A stretch of 64,000 nucleotides of DNA. Origin: SIG603 sp963621245 (GTDB taxonomy: Bacteria > Bacillota > Clostridia > Oscillospirales > Acutalibacteraceae). Of the stretch, positions 9,301-17,004 are shown piece after piece. The translations under genes were made by a program, and so were the position numbers. The stretch spans positions 1 through 64,000 of the forward strand of contig CAVFCW010000001.1 in the NCBI GenBank assembly GCA_963621245.1, given 5' to 3'. Numbering within the stretch: the first letter of the stretch is position 1; every line of letters starts with the position of its first letter. A model generated the notes under the pieces. The model was not told the origin of the DNA. It saw nothing but the letters and a program-made list of their open reading frames with translations, and ran no database searches.

Positions 9301-11272
9301 CATCTATGCCTAAGATTGTATTCTTGTAATCTTCTGCGGCATCGGCGGCACTGCCTGTGGCATCCGCCAAATCGGATGTATCATCCGTTAAATCACCGAC
9401 TGCATCGCCTACGGATACGCTGTAATCGCCGACTGTCGGCAAGCTGTAACCAAAGAACCCCGCTATCGTATCGATAACGCTTCTCACTGCCTTTACAAGT
9501 GCGATAATGTACGGCAAAACCTTATTGATAATCGGTATCAAGACGTTACCTATCGAACGTCCGACAAGCTCTATCTGCGCCGCAAATACTCTCATCTGGT
9601 TTGCTGACGAGTTAATGGTCTTAGCCATATCACCGAGTACGCCCTGTTCTGATACCTGATTGAATATCGAGATATATCTGAGCTGTGCTTTCTCCGCCTG
9701 TGTCATACTCGATACCGACTCATCAATGCCGAGTGTCAAGGCTTCCTGTTCAAGTCTTGCCTGTGATAAGTCAACACCCCAACGTCTGAGCGGCTCAACT
9801 TCGCCGGCTATACCCGACTGCAACTTCTGCATTGCCGTTTCTACGTCTTCGTTCCATATTGAGGATAAGTCATAACCTATCTGCGTTAACTGCTGAGACA
9901 TTGTGGCGGCTCTGTCACTCGCAACACCGAAACCGTGGACGATGTTCATAAACACCGCTTCGTTTTCCATCCATTCGGCGGCATCTATTCCGAGTGCATC
10001 CTGTACAACCTGTGCATACTCAACACCCGCTTCGGCGGCATTACCCATCGCTACGGCATACATATTCATCATTTCTTCGTAGTCGCCTGACTGCTCGATA
10101 AACGACCAAATTACGGATTTCAATCTCTCAACCACCGAGTACACCGATTTAGCGGCACTGTATAAGTCTGTGAAGTTGGTTATGAGATTGTTCTTGACAA
10201 CTCCGCCAAAAAGGCTTTGCACCTTTTCCCATATTGCCGATACCGACTTTCCGACTGCACTTAATGTTGTGCTGAACGCTTTGGCAAGCACGCTTGTAAC
10301 CTTGCTTACAACATTTCCGATTTTCGTGAAAATCTCTTTTATTTTGTTGAAAATGTTCTTAATGCTGTTCCAAACGTTCTTGACAGTGTTTATAACATTG
10401 CCTATCGTTCGGACGACTTTCTGCACCGTTTCGGTTACTGTCTTAATCGCCGAGACTGCCGTACCTATGCCCGGCACGAGTGCGTACAATTCCTCTTTCA
10501 GACTTGCCACGGCATCCTCAAGCAGATTTGTCGCTCGCTTTGCCGAATCTTCCACATTGGATGCGCTCATAAGCTTTAACATCATTGTAGCCGCCGCCGG
10601 AGATATGGAACTAAGCTCACTTGTAAGCGGCTGTACGGCTTCCGACACTCTCTTGCAAGCACTTGCAAACTTGTCCATTGCTTCATCGTTTAGCCCCTCG
10701 GTCAAGTCCGGAATTGATTTAAGCGTTCTCGCAACTGTTGCAAACCCCGTGCCCGTAACGTTGCCGAAAGACTGGGATGCCTTAGCAACTTTCTCGATTG
10801 CTTCCGCTGTTCTGTCAAGTTCATCCGATGTGGACGAACCGAGAGACGACACGGCTGTAGATATGTTCTTTAGCCCCGTTCCTATAGAGCTGATGTTCGG
10901 TAACGAAACCGCACTGAGTGACTGCAAGCTTGTTCCCAGTCGGCTTATCGGTGTTAGATCTGTGCCGTTAAGCGTGCCGACGGCTTGGGATATTTTGCCA
11001 ATCTGACTTGAGAAGTTACCGATAGATCCGACACTCGACAAGTTTTTAAGGCTGTTCGCAAGGGCGTTGATCTTTGCTACCGCACCGCCGTTAATACTGT
11101 TTACGGCGTTTGAAATTGACTCTATGCCATTTGCCGTGCGGCTTAATCCGCTGACTCCGTTTACGGCATTTTTAAGCTTGGTGAGCGACTCAATTAAGGT
11201 ATCAACTCCGCTTTTCGCGGAGTCCGCTTCCGATGTTATTTTGACGCTTAATTCATCAATGTTAACCGACAT
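6335..11272 (-). CDS. Tail tape measure protein (1645 aa)
   Basis: The tape measure sets tail length and helps DNA cross the membrane. At 1645 residues this is the longest phage gene here, as expected. The N-terminal ~250 residues are helical with repeated Leu/Ile/Ser patterns; hydrophobic segments lie around residues 340-400 and 590-625 (VLPYIIALVKAVRSVIDTIA). A Gly/Ser linker (about residues 670-690) and, near the C terminus, four 30-residue repeats (NGDGKGYINSLN type) follow. The start overlaps the upstream chaperone extension by 11 bases. Large antisense reading frames on the plus strand are shadows of its codon bias. Confidence 0.9.
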   Translation of the reverse strand: MSVNIDELSVKITSEADSAKSGVDTLIESLTKLKNAVNGVSGLSRTANGIESISNAVNSINGGAVAKINALANSLKNLSSVGSIGNFSSQIGKISQAVGTLNGTDLTPISRLGTSLQSLSAVSLPNISSIGTGLKNISTAVSSLGSSTSDELDRTAEAIEKVAKASQSFGNVTGTGFATVARTLKSIPDLTEGLNDEAMDKFASACKRVSEAVQPLTSELSSISPAAATMMLKLMSASNVEDSAKRATNLLEDAVASLKEELYALVPGIGTAVSAIKTVTETVQKVVRTIGNVINTVKNVWNSIKNIFNKIKEIFTKIGNVVSKVTSVLAKAFSTTLSAVGKSVSAIWEKVQSLFGGVVKNNLITNFTDLYSAAKSVYSVVERLKSVIWSFIEQSGDYEEMMNMYAVAMGNAAEAGVEYAQVVQDALGIDAAEWMENEAVFMNIVHGFGVASDRAATMSQQLTQIGYDLSSIWNEDVETAMQKLQSGIAGEVEPLRRWGVDLSQARLEQEALTLGIDESVSSMTQAEKAQLRYISIFNQVSEQGVLGDMAKTINSSANQMRVFAAQIELVGRSIGNVLIPIINKVLPYIIALVKAVRSVIDTIAGFFGYSLPTVGDYSVSVGDAVGDLTDDTSDLADATGSAADAAEDYKNTILGIDELNVLNDTTSSSSGGSGGGSGGSGGGGLGDWDFDIPTYDFLDKLVEQNVDNILASFKKLDDFDWVGLRTKIHSAMTKIAKAFNKLVDGIPFETIGNFGAEAFNTLNQALNTFWWETNRIGDDGLTTWQRLGRNIAKGVKKIVTTVDWTAFGMTFKNKMHSVLDMLGAAVDEFARKTGGGASGFEKVGIAIADYLEAAFSYDKKGKSFFEKAATTLSNTVKGIATSAYTAIKELNNDIDRNGRNWFQRTGKSLGDALASVFSDRDLFNSATKALSDLIGDENKGVLGGIQSAVNAMAQKDKITGLNSWETMGQKVADGVSSIFSAKHLSVAASTLSSVFKSILSSIKTTLDDLNNANFFGDIGESLANMLVSAFSKDGLFDRVSRTIGSALTSSLQLLTGFTNSMNQVDYSTGLNGWQTFGQGLANSFNNIFTDDNVSSIVGNLDGMANGIVQSLESSLGSEDVQKKITIMVTSLAQSIAKVMTSDSVVKTLKTAWGTILTTLADMIESEHPIIAWAFNQAGQSALKSANWDDSWDTEVADLIASTQGHMSYSSAQEIVYQRHMSTDSLDVKTITADAVKANDYAPYTSKAAKVADQASKKDVQTYNGMTSTPFPSTLFENSTTTTTKTTTATAGSIATTKALSLTAEVSTDVGKTILSKIQDAIKGKSVKVSTTNTDASSTGKNIYNTLQKTASKNAIAFKSENSTSGSDFLVGLQRNILSANNNLISVGSKSNGDGKGYINSLNSDILSVNSFWKPQVGAKSNGDGKGYINSLNNDIKGVNSYWKPQVGAKSNGDGKGYINSLNDDVKDVNSYWKAQVGAKSNGDGYGYINTLQNDIDSTGWKINIPANVTGLGESIKSELQNHLAQFTFTTKSGSKIVNYAAANLSLSAWASGGYPDEGQAFIAREAGPELVGTIGRKTAVVNNEQIVASVARGVASANNEEVAVLKEQNRILRAILAKDSTVTVSTSQIVNGINRANRRTGTTSI
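6816..7115. repeat. Four tandem 90-bp repeats inside the tape measure gene
   Basis: Segments beginning near 6816, 6906, 6996 and 7086 repeat with a period of 90 bp, encoding four 30-residue units of the form KSNGDGKGYINSLNxDI followed by VNSYWKPQVGA. The middle copies are nearly identical in DNA, the outer ones more diverged. Gain or loss of units keeps frame and would change protein length by 30 residues each time. Confidence 0.9.
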
Positions 11273-11726
11273 CTTCCGTCACTTCCTCTCCCTCTGCCGT
11301 CTTGTCCTTTTTCCTTTTCATATAAGACATAAGCCTCATATATCTTTCTCTTTCTTTTCTCTCTTTTTCTTCCCTTAATTCTTTCGGTGTTATCGGGAAC
11401 GGCTTATCGGGATACGGCTCTGCCTTTGTGCCACGCTTTGCGAACGCGTGAAGTATCGGCGATAAGTTCGCTACTGCCTGATAGACATACAAGCCCTGTA
11501 GCCACAATTCCTGGTTTTTCCGCTCTCGCTTCAGTTCGTCCGCTTCTCGGTAATACTTCACCAAACTTGCGTCCCCGTCCCAGTATTCTTCGCTCGTCAT
11601 TCCTATCGAAAGATAATAAGGAAACTGTTTATAAAAAGCGTTTGTGTAAGCTAAAAGGGGAGACAAGCCTGTATTCTGCTCATCCCCCCCTCTCGTTTCT
11701 TTCGGATCGTCTGAGTCGCTTACCAA
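11262..11726 (-). CDS. Tail assembly chaperone C-terminal extension, reached by -1 frameshift (gpGT-like)
   Basis: This frame lies between the tail chaperone and the tape measure, exactly where lambda gpT lies. It has no good start of its own (a TTG at 11726 with poor ribosome site), and its frame is open upstream to a GGGAAAC heptamer at 11744-11750. Reading through by -1 slippage would join it to the preceding protein via HNLDSELVSDSDD. The encoded part is charged and helical (KELREEKERKERERYMRLM). Chaperones of this kind coat the tape measure during tail assembly. The coordinates given are for the extension only; the fused product begins at 12049. Confidence 0.7.
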   Translation of the reverse strand: MVSDSDDPKETRGGDEQNTGLSPLLAYTNAFYKQFPYYLSIGMTSEEYWDGDASLVKYYREADELKRERKNQELWLQGLYVYQAVANLSPILHAFAKRGTKAEPYPDKPFPITPKELREEKERKERERYMRLMSYMKRKKDKTAEGEEVTEDVG

Positions 11727-12049
11727 TTCAGAGTCCAGGTTATGTTTCCCTCGTCTTCCTCAGGCTCTTCAAGAAGTGCCGCTATCGGCTCGTTGTACAT
11801 CTCTGCAAGCTTACCTATGAGCTCGGAACGATTTGTAAATTTGCTGAATATCTCGTCTGTGAACTCTCTTCTGACAAACGGGTGATGTGCCTTAAAAGCA
11901 CCGTTAAACAGCTCCGGCAAGAGTGAAGTCGGCTTTGTTCCTATCTCCGAGATAAGAAAACCGTCCTGCTCCATCTTCGATACTGTCTTTCTTGTAAACT
12001 CAAGCGTATAATCTACGCCCTTATAACTGAACTCCATTGTTTTTGCCAT
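11720..12049 (-). CDS. Tail assembly chaperone (gpG-like, 109 aa)
   Basis: This small protein lies between the major tail protein and the tape measure. It starts MAKTMEFSYKGVDYTLEFTR, then has a helical body (EIFSKFTNRSELIGKLAEMYN) and an acidic end, EEPEEDEGN. Size, order and the frameshift site near its 3' end fit the short form of a phage tail assembly chaperone. Most ribosomes would stop at 11720; a minority would slip at 11744-11750 and make the long form. Confidence 0.75.
   Translation of the reverse strand: MAKTMEFSYKGVDYTLEFTRKTVSKMEQDGFLISEIGTKPTSLLPELFNGAFKAHHPFVRREFTDEIFSKFTNRSELIGKLAEMYNEPIAALLEEPEEDEGNITWTLNW
11744..11750 (-). promoter_or_regulatory. Slippery heptamer GGGAAAC for -1 ribosomal frameshift
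   Basis: Read on the minus strand in the chaperone frame, the bases fall as G GGA AAC, the X XXY YYZ pattern of -1 frameshift sites. After slipping, the new frame (GGG AAA CAT AAC ...) is open into the 11262-11726 frame. Position and frame agree with the conserved G/GT frameshift of long-tailed phages. Confidence 0.75.
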
Positions 12050-12081
12050 CTCAAATTACCTCCGATATTGTTATGAAATTA

Positions 12082-12585
12082 TTAGCCGGCTGTCCAACCC
12101 ATAGCTTTATTGAGATCATCGATAGAATCGTAAATCTCAGTTGACTGAGAGATAGTGATTGTACCCTCTCTTACCTCGTTAACACCCGCACCCGAGATTC
12201 CAACGGAAAGTGTGCCCATAAAGTAGAACACACCGTCTGAGCCCTCTGTCTTAACTGCGGCGTCATTGGCGTTGCTTGCGAACGTGCCGTTGAAGTGGAT
12301 AGCAAAAGCGTGCTCTTTGCCGTCCTCAAGCTTCTTTGCGGCTGTGTAATTGTCCTTGGTGTAATTGTAAGTAAACTCAAGTGAATCTGTCTGCTTGATA
12401 CCGAGCGTGTTGGTTGTCATGCTGTCCTCAAGGTCTGTGGTCTCAAGGCTCTCGGGTGCGCCCATAAGGTCGCCGTAGTCCTTAATTCTGATAACTCTCT
12501 TGAAGTCTGTAGCCTTAAGTGCTGTAGTGCCGCTCTGTGTGGCATATGCAAGCTGTGTTGAATATGTGTTCATTCCCAAACCCAT
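12082..12585 (-). CDS. Major tail tube protein (167 aa)
   Basis: The protein starts MGLGMNTYSTQLAYATQSGT and has the beta-rich, Gly/Ser/Thr composition of siphophage tail tube subunits (e.g. GTLSVGISGAGVNEVREGTI). The ATG at 12585 has an AGGAG site; a longer frame to 12624 overlaps the upstream gene and is rejected. It sits between the tail terminator-type protein and the chaperone pair, the canonical slot for the tube subunit. Confidence 0.8.
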   Translation of the reverse strand: MGLGMNTYSTQLAYATQSGTTALKATDFKRVIRIKDYGDLMGAPESLETTDLEDSMTTNTLGIKQTDSLEFTYNYTKDNYTAAKKLEDGKEHAFAIHFNGTFASNANDAAVKTEGSDGVFYFMGTLSVGISGAGVNEVREGTITISQSTEIYDSIDDLNKAMGWTAG

Positions 12586-12589
12586 AATG

Positions 12590-12988
12590 TTATCTCCTGT
12601 AAATATATTTGTTGTTGGCAACACATCTGTAGCGTGCTGTCAATCTGTATATGGATGTATCGTATAAATTCGGTGACTCGTTAAGTGCCGTTCTTCTGAG
12701 TCCCATGTTTTCCATAGCTTTATCAACGACAGTAAATATCGCCTTTGCTTCGGATTTCTTTCCCGTTGTTTTGTTGGAATATACATTGACCTCGTATGTT
12801 AACGCTACGTGATTTTCCGTTATCTCGTCCGATGTGTTTCTCCACACCGCATTGTCTTTCTCTACTATGCTGACGTGCGGCATCCCGCTCGGACTGCTCA
12901 CATACTCACTTGTGATATCGCATTCGGGATATTCTTTTATCAGTGCTTCATAACAAGTCGTGTATATCAACGGCTCTAAATCAATCAT
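12590..12988 (-). CDS. Tail terminator / head-tail joining protein (132 aa)
   Basis: Starting MIDLEPLIYTTCYEALIKEY, the protein has the alpha/beta layout of siphophage tail completion (terminator) proteins that cap the tail tube. The ATG at 12988 has a GAGGGAAG site and overlaps the end of the preceding gene by 8 bases; the longer frame to 13006 lacks support. The assignment rests mainly on order: capsid, connector, stopper, completion, terminator, tube. Confidence 0.6.
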   Translation of the reverse strand: MIDLEPLIYTTCYEALIKEYPECDITSEYVSSPSGMPHVSIVEKDNAVWRNTSDEITENHVALTYEVNVYSNKTTGKKSEAKAIFTVVDKAMENMGLRRTALNESPNLYDTSIYRLTARYRCVANNKYIYRR

Positions 12989-13508
12989 CGAATACTTCCC
13001 TCGCAATTCTCACAATATCATCGGCGGCATCGCATAACGCCTTGTATAACGGCATTGTAGCCTGTGTGCCGTAAGTGTAGCGTTTATGCTTTTCGCCGTC
13101 TTCGTCATAGTATACCCAAAAATCTCGGTTGCCTTTGCCCTGTCCGTACGAACCTATCGTGAGTCCTAACTTTTCGCCGTCCGGATGTGGCGAACCTGTG
13201 CCGTTAAAGTGCACGCCCGCTCCAAATTCGATAAAAGCAACCTCATCGCCGCTCGCTACCACAAGCACCGACTTTTCGTCTTCGTCTTCCCAGGTTACGG
13301 ATACTTCGGGTTTATATCCGTCTCCGTCATACACTCCTACATCGTAAAGCGAACTGTCAAAACCGTTCTGCGCCTGTGTTCGCACAATATCGGCTATTCG
13401 CTCTCTCAGCTTCTCCTCCTTGGTATCAAGAGATTTTTTGTAATTTTCGAGTTCTTTTATTGCGTGGATAATGAGTTTTGTGTCCAGTGAAAATTCTATC
13501 TCGTTCAT
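12981..13508 (-). CDS. Tail completion protein, HK97 gp10-like (175 aa)
   Basis: An N-terminal helical region (KELENYKKSLDTKEEKLRERI) is followed by a beta-rich C-terminal part with a central FIEFGAGVHFNGTGSPH segment typical of HK97 gp10-like proteins. These form part of the head-tail interface. The gene lies between the head-closure protein and the tail terminator with short overlaps on both sides. Confidence 0.7.
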   Translation of the reverse strand: MNEIEFSLDTKLIIHAIKELENYKKSLDTKEEKLRERIADIVRTQAQNGFDSSLYDVGVYDGDGYKPEVSVTWEDEDEKSVLVVASGDEVAFIEFGAGVHFNGTGSPHPDGEKLGLTIGSYGQGKGNRDFWVYYDEDGEKHKRYTYGTQATMPLYKALCDAADDIVRIAREVFDD

Positions 13509-13888
13509 TACTTGATGTTTACTCTTGCCACTGCGGCGGATACGCTGTTTAAGCTCTTTGCAATTCTCTTTACAACATAGTCGTGCGGTGTGTCTGTCGT
13601 GCCATCGGCTTTGATTTCGGGTATTGTATCAATCCACAGTCTGCTGTACTCGTTAAAGCCTTTAGGGCATTTTTCGAGGGCTACCGACTTATCGTAATCG
13701 ATGTTACCGCCGAACTGCTCCGTTGAAGACAAGCCCGTAGCCGGTGAGACGTTCGCCATGAACTGTATCGGATTTGAATACACAAGCCTTTTCTCGCCTG
13801 TATACAGCCCTGATGCGTTCTTGACCTTTTCCTCGCCCAAATATTCGGCATAGTAACATTTAACCTTATTCCGTCTCAGAGTTCGCAT
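13508..13888 (-). CDS. Head closure / head-tail adaptor protein (126 aa)
   Basis: A small beta-rich protein (MRTLRRNKVKCYYAEYLGEE) between the connector and the gp10-like gene. In siphophages this slot holds the head-closure (stopper) protein that seals the portal after packaging. I see no distinctive motif; the role is inferred from order and size. It overlaps the connector gene by 23 bases. Confidence 0.55.
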   Translation of the reverse strand: MRTLRRNKVKCYYAEYLGEEKVKNASGLYTGEKRLVYSNPIQFMANVSPATGLSSTEQFGGNIDYDKSVALEKCPKGFNEYSRLWIDTIPEIKADGTTDTPHDYVVKRIAKSLNSVSAAVARVNIK

Positions 13889-14207
13889 TGCTCACAACTC
13901 CTACTCTCGGAATAACTCCCGATAACATTGCCTCCGGTACGTCTGCGCCGCCATAGTTGCGGGTTATACCGTTCTCCGTATGGCTCGTCTGTCCCTCTGC
14001 TCCTCTTTTATTCAGCAAATATGCGGCAATTTCACACTGTAACATATCATATTTCTTCGGAACTTCGGTCACGGTCGAGTCAAACGGATATGCTCGGTTT
14101 AATATCTTCTGACCCGCAATTTTAAGATATACGGACAACGCTTCGGTACTGTCGGAACTGTCGTCAATCATTGCCTCAACCGCAATTAGCTTTTCCTCGT
14201 CTGTCAA
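13866..14207 (-). CDS. Head-tail connector, gp6-like (113 aa)
   Basis: A small, mainly helical protein (MTDEEKLIAVEAMIDDSSDS) directly after the major capsid gene. The pattern of an acidic helical N terminus, a YDMLQCEIAAYLLNKRGAEG segment and a flexible tail with a GG turn is typical of phage gp6-like adaptor proteins that dock on the portal ring. Confidence 0.7.
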   Translation of the reverse strand: MTDEEKLIAVEAMIDDSSDSTEALSVYLKIAGQKILNRAYPFDSTVTEVPKKYDMLQCEIAAYLLNKRGAEGQTSHTENGITRNYGGADVPEAMLSGVIPRVGVVSNANSETE

Positions 14208-14226
14208 CGCTGTCCCCTACCTTTCT

Positions 14227-15024
14227 TTAGCCCTTTACAATCTTTACGGCCTTTGTGTCGTCTGTGAGAGCGGCAATGTAATACTTACGAGACCAAATGC
14301 TGTTCTCTCTTGTGTCTGCGTCTCTCTCCTGTTCAACCTCTGTGCCCTTCTTGTTGAAGAGTGTAACTGCGTCCTTTGTTGCAACTACGATAGTGCCGCT
14401 TACAGCGTCCTTCTTTGTGTAGAGGTTTACACCGGCTACTGTGCCGACATATCCTGTTCTTGCAAAAGACTCAACGTACTTGAGGTCTTCGCTCAAATTC
14501 TTTCTGAGTGTTGCCATATCAGCCGGGCAAACAAATGCAAAGCACTGTGGGGCTGTGGACTCAGGGTCGTTATCTGTGCCGTCAATGTTAAGTGCCGCTA
14601 CAGCGTCCGCAAATGCGCCAAAATCAATTTTTGTTACGGATACTGTCTGACTTGCCTTGTTGAACTCTGCAAAAATATCAGAGTTAACAGTATTGAACAT
14701 ATCTGTACCCATGTGTCTTACACCTACGGGTACAAGCATAGGATCTGCCATGTCCTGCTCGTCATAGTACTTAAATCTGTTCTGTGCAAGTAAAATCTTG
14801 TACTCCTCGGGGCTGTAGCTTACCTCGATAGACTTTGTGTTGCCCTCGCCGATATCAAGCTTTTCTGTGCCGTTTGTTGCCTTGTAGACGTTAATCTTGC
14901 GGATCATACCCGCTGTGCCCACAAGCGAATCATCAACTGTACAGAAATTCTGTAAATCGAGGTGGGAATTGTACTGATCTTCTATCTCGTTTGAGAGATA
15001 AAAATTATCATATACCTTATGCAT
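14227..15024 (-). CDS. Major capsid protein (265 aa)
   Basis: Position after the scaffold and before the connector, size, and composition fit a HK97-fold coat protein. Visible parts include the N-terminal MHKVYDNFYLSNEIEDQYN, a central EFNKASQTVSVTKIDFGAF region, and a C-terminal strand RENSIWSRKYYIAALTDD. No protease gene is present between portal and capsid, so the coat is probably not processed as in HK97 itself. Confidence 0.75.
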   Translation of the reverse strand: MHKVYDNFYLSNEIEDQYNSHLDLQNFCTVDDSLVGTAGMIRKINVYKATNGTEKLDIGEGNTKSIEVSYSPEEYKILLAQNRFKYYDEQDMADPMLVPVGVRHMGTDMFNTVNSDIFAEFNKASQTVSVTKIDFGAFADAVAALNIDGTDNDPESTAPQCFAFVCPADMATLRKNLSEDLKYVESFARTGYVGTVAGVNLYTKKDAVSGTIVVATKDAVTLFNKKGTEVEQERDADTRENSIWSRKYYIAALTDDTKAVKIVKG

Positions 15025-15037
15025 ACTCTTTTCTCCT

Positions 15038-15517
15038 TTAGCTAATTAATTCAAATGTATAACCTTTGTGTGTTTTCTGACGGTTGCGATGCAAACAAGC
15101 TGAAACATTAGAACTGGTTAGACCCAGCTCGTTGCACGCCGCTTGTACACTATGGTAAACGCCAACTTCGTCGCCTTTTGAATCGCAAACACGAATCGCC
15201 TTGTTTAAGAATATGGCATTCGCCATGTTATCGGCATGCGTGACCCATTCCAAATTTGACACTCTATTGTTACTTCTTACACCGTCAATATGATTAACCT
15301 CAGGGTATTTGTTTTCGTTTGGAAGAAACGTCAAGGCAACTAAACGGTGAACATATTCCTTTTTCCGCCTACCGTCCCCTGTTTTCAAGTTAATCTGATA
15401 ATACCCATCTGACCTCACACTGGGATGTAAGTAGCGATTATTGCTATTCTTTCGAATTTGCCCGTCGGTCGATACACTGTACAAAGGATATTCTTTAATG
15501 GTTTTAAACATCTCCAT
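15038..15517 (-). CDS. HNH homing endonuclease with NUMOD domains (159 aa)
   Basis: The order is an N-terminal NUMOD4-like segment (MFKTIKEYPLYSVSTDGQI), an HNH nuclease core (YVHRLVALTFLPN, PEVNHIDGVRSNNRVSNLEW) and a C-terminal NUMOD1-like DNA-binding helix (AACNELGLTSSNVSACLH). Such free-standing enzymes cut alleles that lack them and spread by repair. It lies alone between the scaffold and major capsid genes, where phages normally have nothing, so it is a probable insertion of an independent selfish gene. Confidence 0.9.
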   Translation of the reverse strand: MEMFKTIKEYPLYSVSTDGQIRKNSNNRYLHPSVRSDGYYQINLKTGDGRRKKEYVHRLVALTFLPNENKYPEVNHIDGVRSNNRVSNLEWVTHADNMANAIFLNKAIRVCDSKGDEVGVYHSVQAACNELGLTSSNVSACLHRNRQKTHKGYTFELIS

Positions 15518-15532
15518 GTTATTACCTCTCTT

Positions 15533-16114
15533 TCATTCTGAGGGGCTGTCTTGTTTCTCTGTGTATAGAGTTTTATATTCCTCCGGGTTCTTCCTTGACC
15601 AACTCTCACGCTCCATAGGGCTTAATTTTCTAAGCTTTTCAAGCGTCATTGTTTTGGAATTTCCGTCCCCGGTAGGTTTCGGTGTATCTTTTAGAAGTTC
15701 CGCTTTCATGGCTTTCTTGATATTCTCAATCTGCTTTTTCTGATTTGCAAAGACTGCCTCGGTGTTTCCGTCTGCCATTGCTACGGCGGTATCTTCCGCA
15801 AGTTTGTCATCATATCCCATACTGAGATATGCAGCCTTAAACTTGGAAATTTCGCTCTCTCGCAATAACTTTTCATAGGCGGCTTGAAGTTCTTCACGCT
15901 CTTCTTTTTCTTTCTGCTTTGCCTTTTCGTCTTCGCTTAGTTTCTCGTTAAGCTCTTTCTTCTTGGCGGCTAATTCCGATGCTGTCTTATCAAACACTTC
16001 TTTTCTGACGTATCCTGTGTGGTCGTCTTCGCTCTCGTACGCTTCAAGTGCTTTTATCTTCTCTTCATCGGTCATATCCGCATAACCTTTGATTTTTGAA
16101 ATATCAATCTTCAT
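15533..16114 (-). CDS. Capsid scaffolding protein (193 aa)
   Basis: Highly charged, Lys/Glu-rich and coiled-coil (KKKELNEKLSEDEKAKQK and following), with a C-terminal basic-hydrophobic end. It lies upstream of the major capsid gene. These are the hallmarks of phage scaffold proteins of the DUF4355 kind, which template capsid assembly and then leave. The intervening HNH gene separates it from the coat gene. Confidence 0.8.
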   Translation of the reverse strand: MKIDISKIKGYADMTDEEKIKALEAYESEDDHTGYVRKEVFDKTASELAAKKKELNEKLSEDEKAKQKEKEEREELQAAYEKLLRESEISKFKAAYLSMGYDDKLAEDTAVAMADGNTEAVFANQKKQIENIKKAMKAELLKDTPKPTGDGNSKTMTLEKLRKLSPMERESWSRKNPEEYKTLYTEKQDSPSE

Positions 16115-16215
16115 AAAACGGTCTCCTGTCTTTTATTGTCTTCTGTGACTTTATCTGCGATTTACGGCTTCTCTGCCTGTTTTTCTGCGTTTTTCTGTCT
16201 TCTCTGACTTATATA

Positions 16216-17004
16216 TCAATACCCTATCGGAATCAGATAACATCTGCACCTGTAGTGCGGTTTGCTCGGCACGCTTCCGATTTTATAAATCTTCCCGTGC
16301 AGCTCATTGCAGCTTTTGCAAACTCTGTCGTCCATCTCGGTTAGCCACATCACCTCGGTCACTCCGTTAGCCTTGTAGGTATCAATCGTGGCTTCATCGA
16401 CTGCACCTATCAGATATTGTTCCGATTGGTTGTACCAGTAAGACGCACTCTTGTTGGTGCTCTCGTTGTACATTTTGCGGTCTCCGTACTCCTTAGCCGT
16501 GAGAATTTCTTCCGTGTATCTCATTCTCTTTCGGTCGGCTTCACTCTCGTACAGATAACCCGTCGTTCTGTTGTATTTGCCGAGATAATTCTTTACCCAC
16601 GCTTCCGAACCTATGCCGCTGTTCGTCTTGCTTTTCACGCTCTTTGCGTTCTGCCTTATGTATTCCTCGACTTCCGCCGTGTCAATCTTGTTCTTCTTGA
16701 CATATCGGCTGAGTGCCAGGGCGCTGAGTCCCACCAATCCGTCAAGTGAAGACTCGGGGTAACCCTGTTTCATCAAGGCTATGAGCATTAATGCGAACTT
16801 CTCCGCATTCTCGGCGGCATCTCGGTAAATCTTTATGTTTTCCTTTTCAAGCCTTGTATACAGCGTTTCGACTTTGCTTTTCGCATTAAGTACATTAAGT
16901 TCGTCAAATCCGACATTACTCATTTGATTAAATTCGTTCTTAATGAACTTTCTGAGGTAAACTATCAATTCATCAGCTCTGCTGTACATCTGTCTCTTCG
17001 ACAT
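16216..17004 (-). CDS. Minor head / head morphogenesis protein, SPP1 gp7-like (262 aa)
   Basis: The C-terminal segment contains the family's Cys/His pattern: DDRVCKSCNELHGKIY followed by PHYRCRCYLIPIGY. This is the head morphogenesis (SPP1 gp7 / Mu gpF) domain. It overlaps the end of the portal gene by 32 bases; a GAGG site supports the ATG at 17004. Such proteins bind the portal and are carried inside the capsid. The ~100 bases after it (16115-16215) hold only pyrimidine-rich repeats and no gene. Confidence 0.85.
   Translation of the reverse strand: MSKRQMYSRADELIVYLRKFIKNEFNQMSNVGFDELNVLNAKSKVETLYTRLEKENIKIYRDAAENAEKFALMLIALMKQGYPESSLDGLVGLSALALSRYVKKNKIDTAEVEEYIRQNAKSVKSKTNSGIGSEAWVKNYLGKYNRTTGYLYESEADRKRMRYTEEILTAKEYGDRKMYNESTNKSASYWYNQSEQYLIGAVDEATIDTYKANGVTEVMWLTEMDDRVCKSCNELHGKIYKIGSVPSKPHYRCRCYLIPIGY

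Noticed and set aside
10170..11006. 278-codon plus-strand frame antisense to the tape measure gene
   Set aside because: It mirrors the codon bias of the minus-strand gene, has no ribosome site and no recognisable domain.
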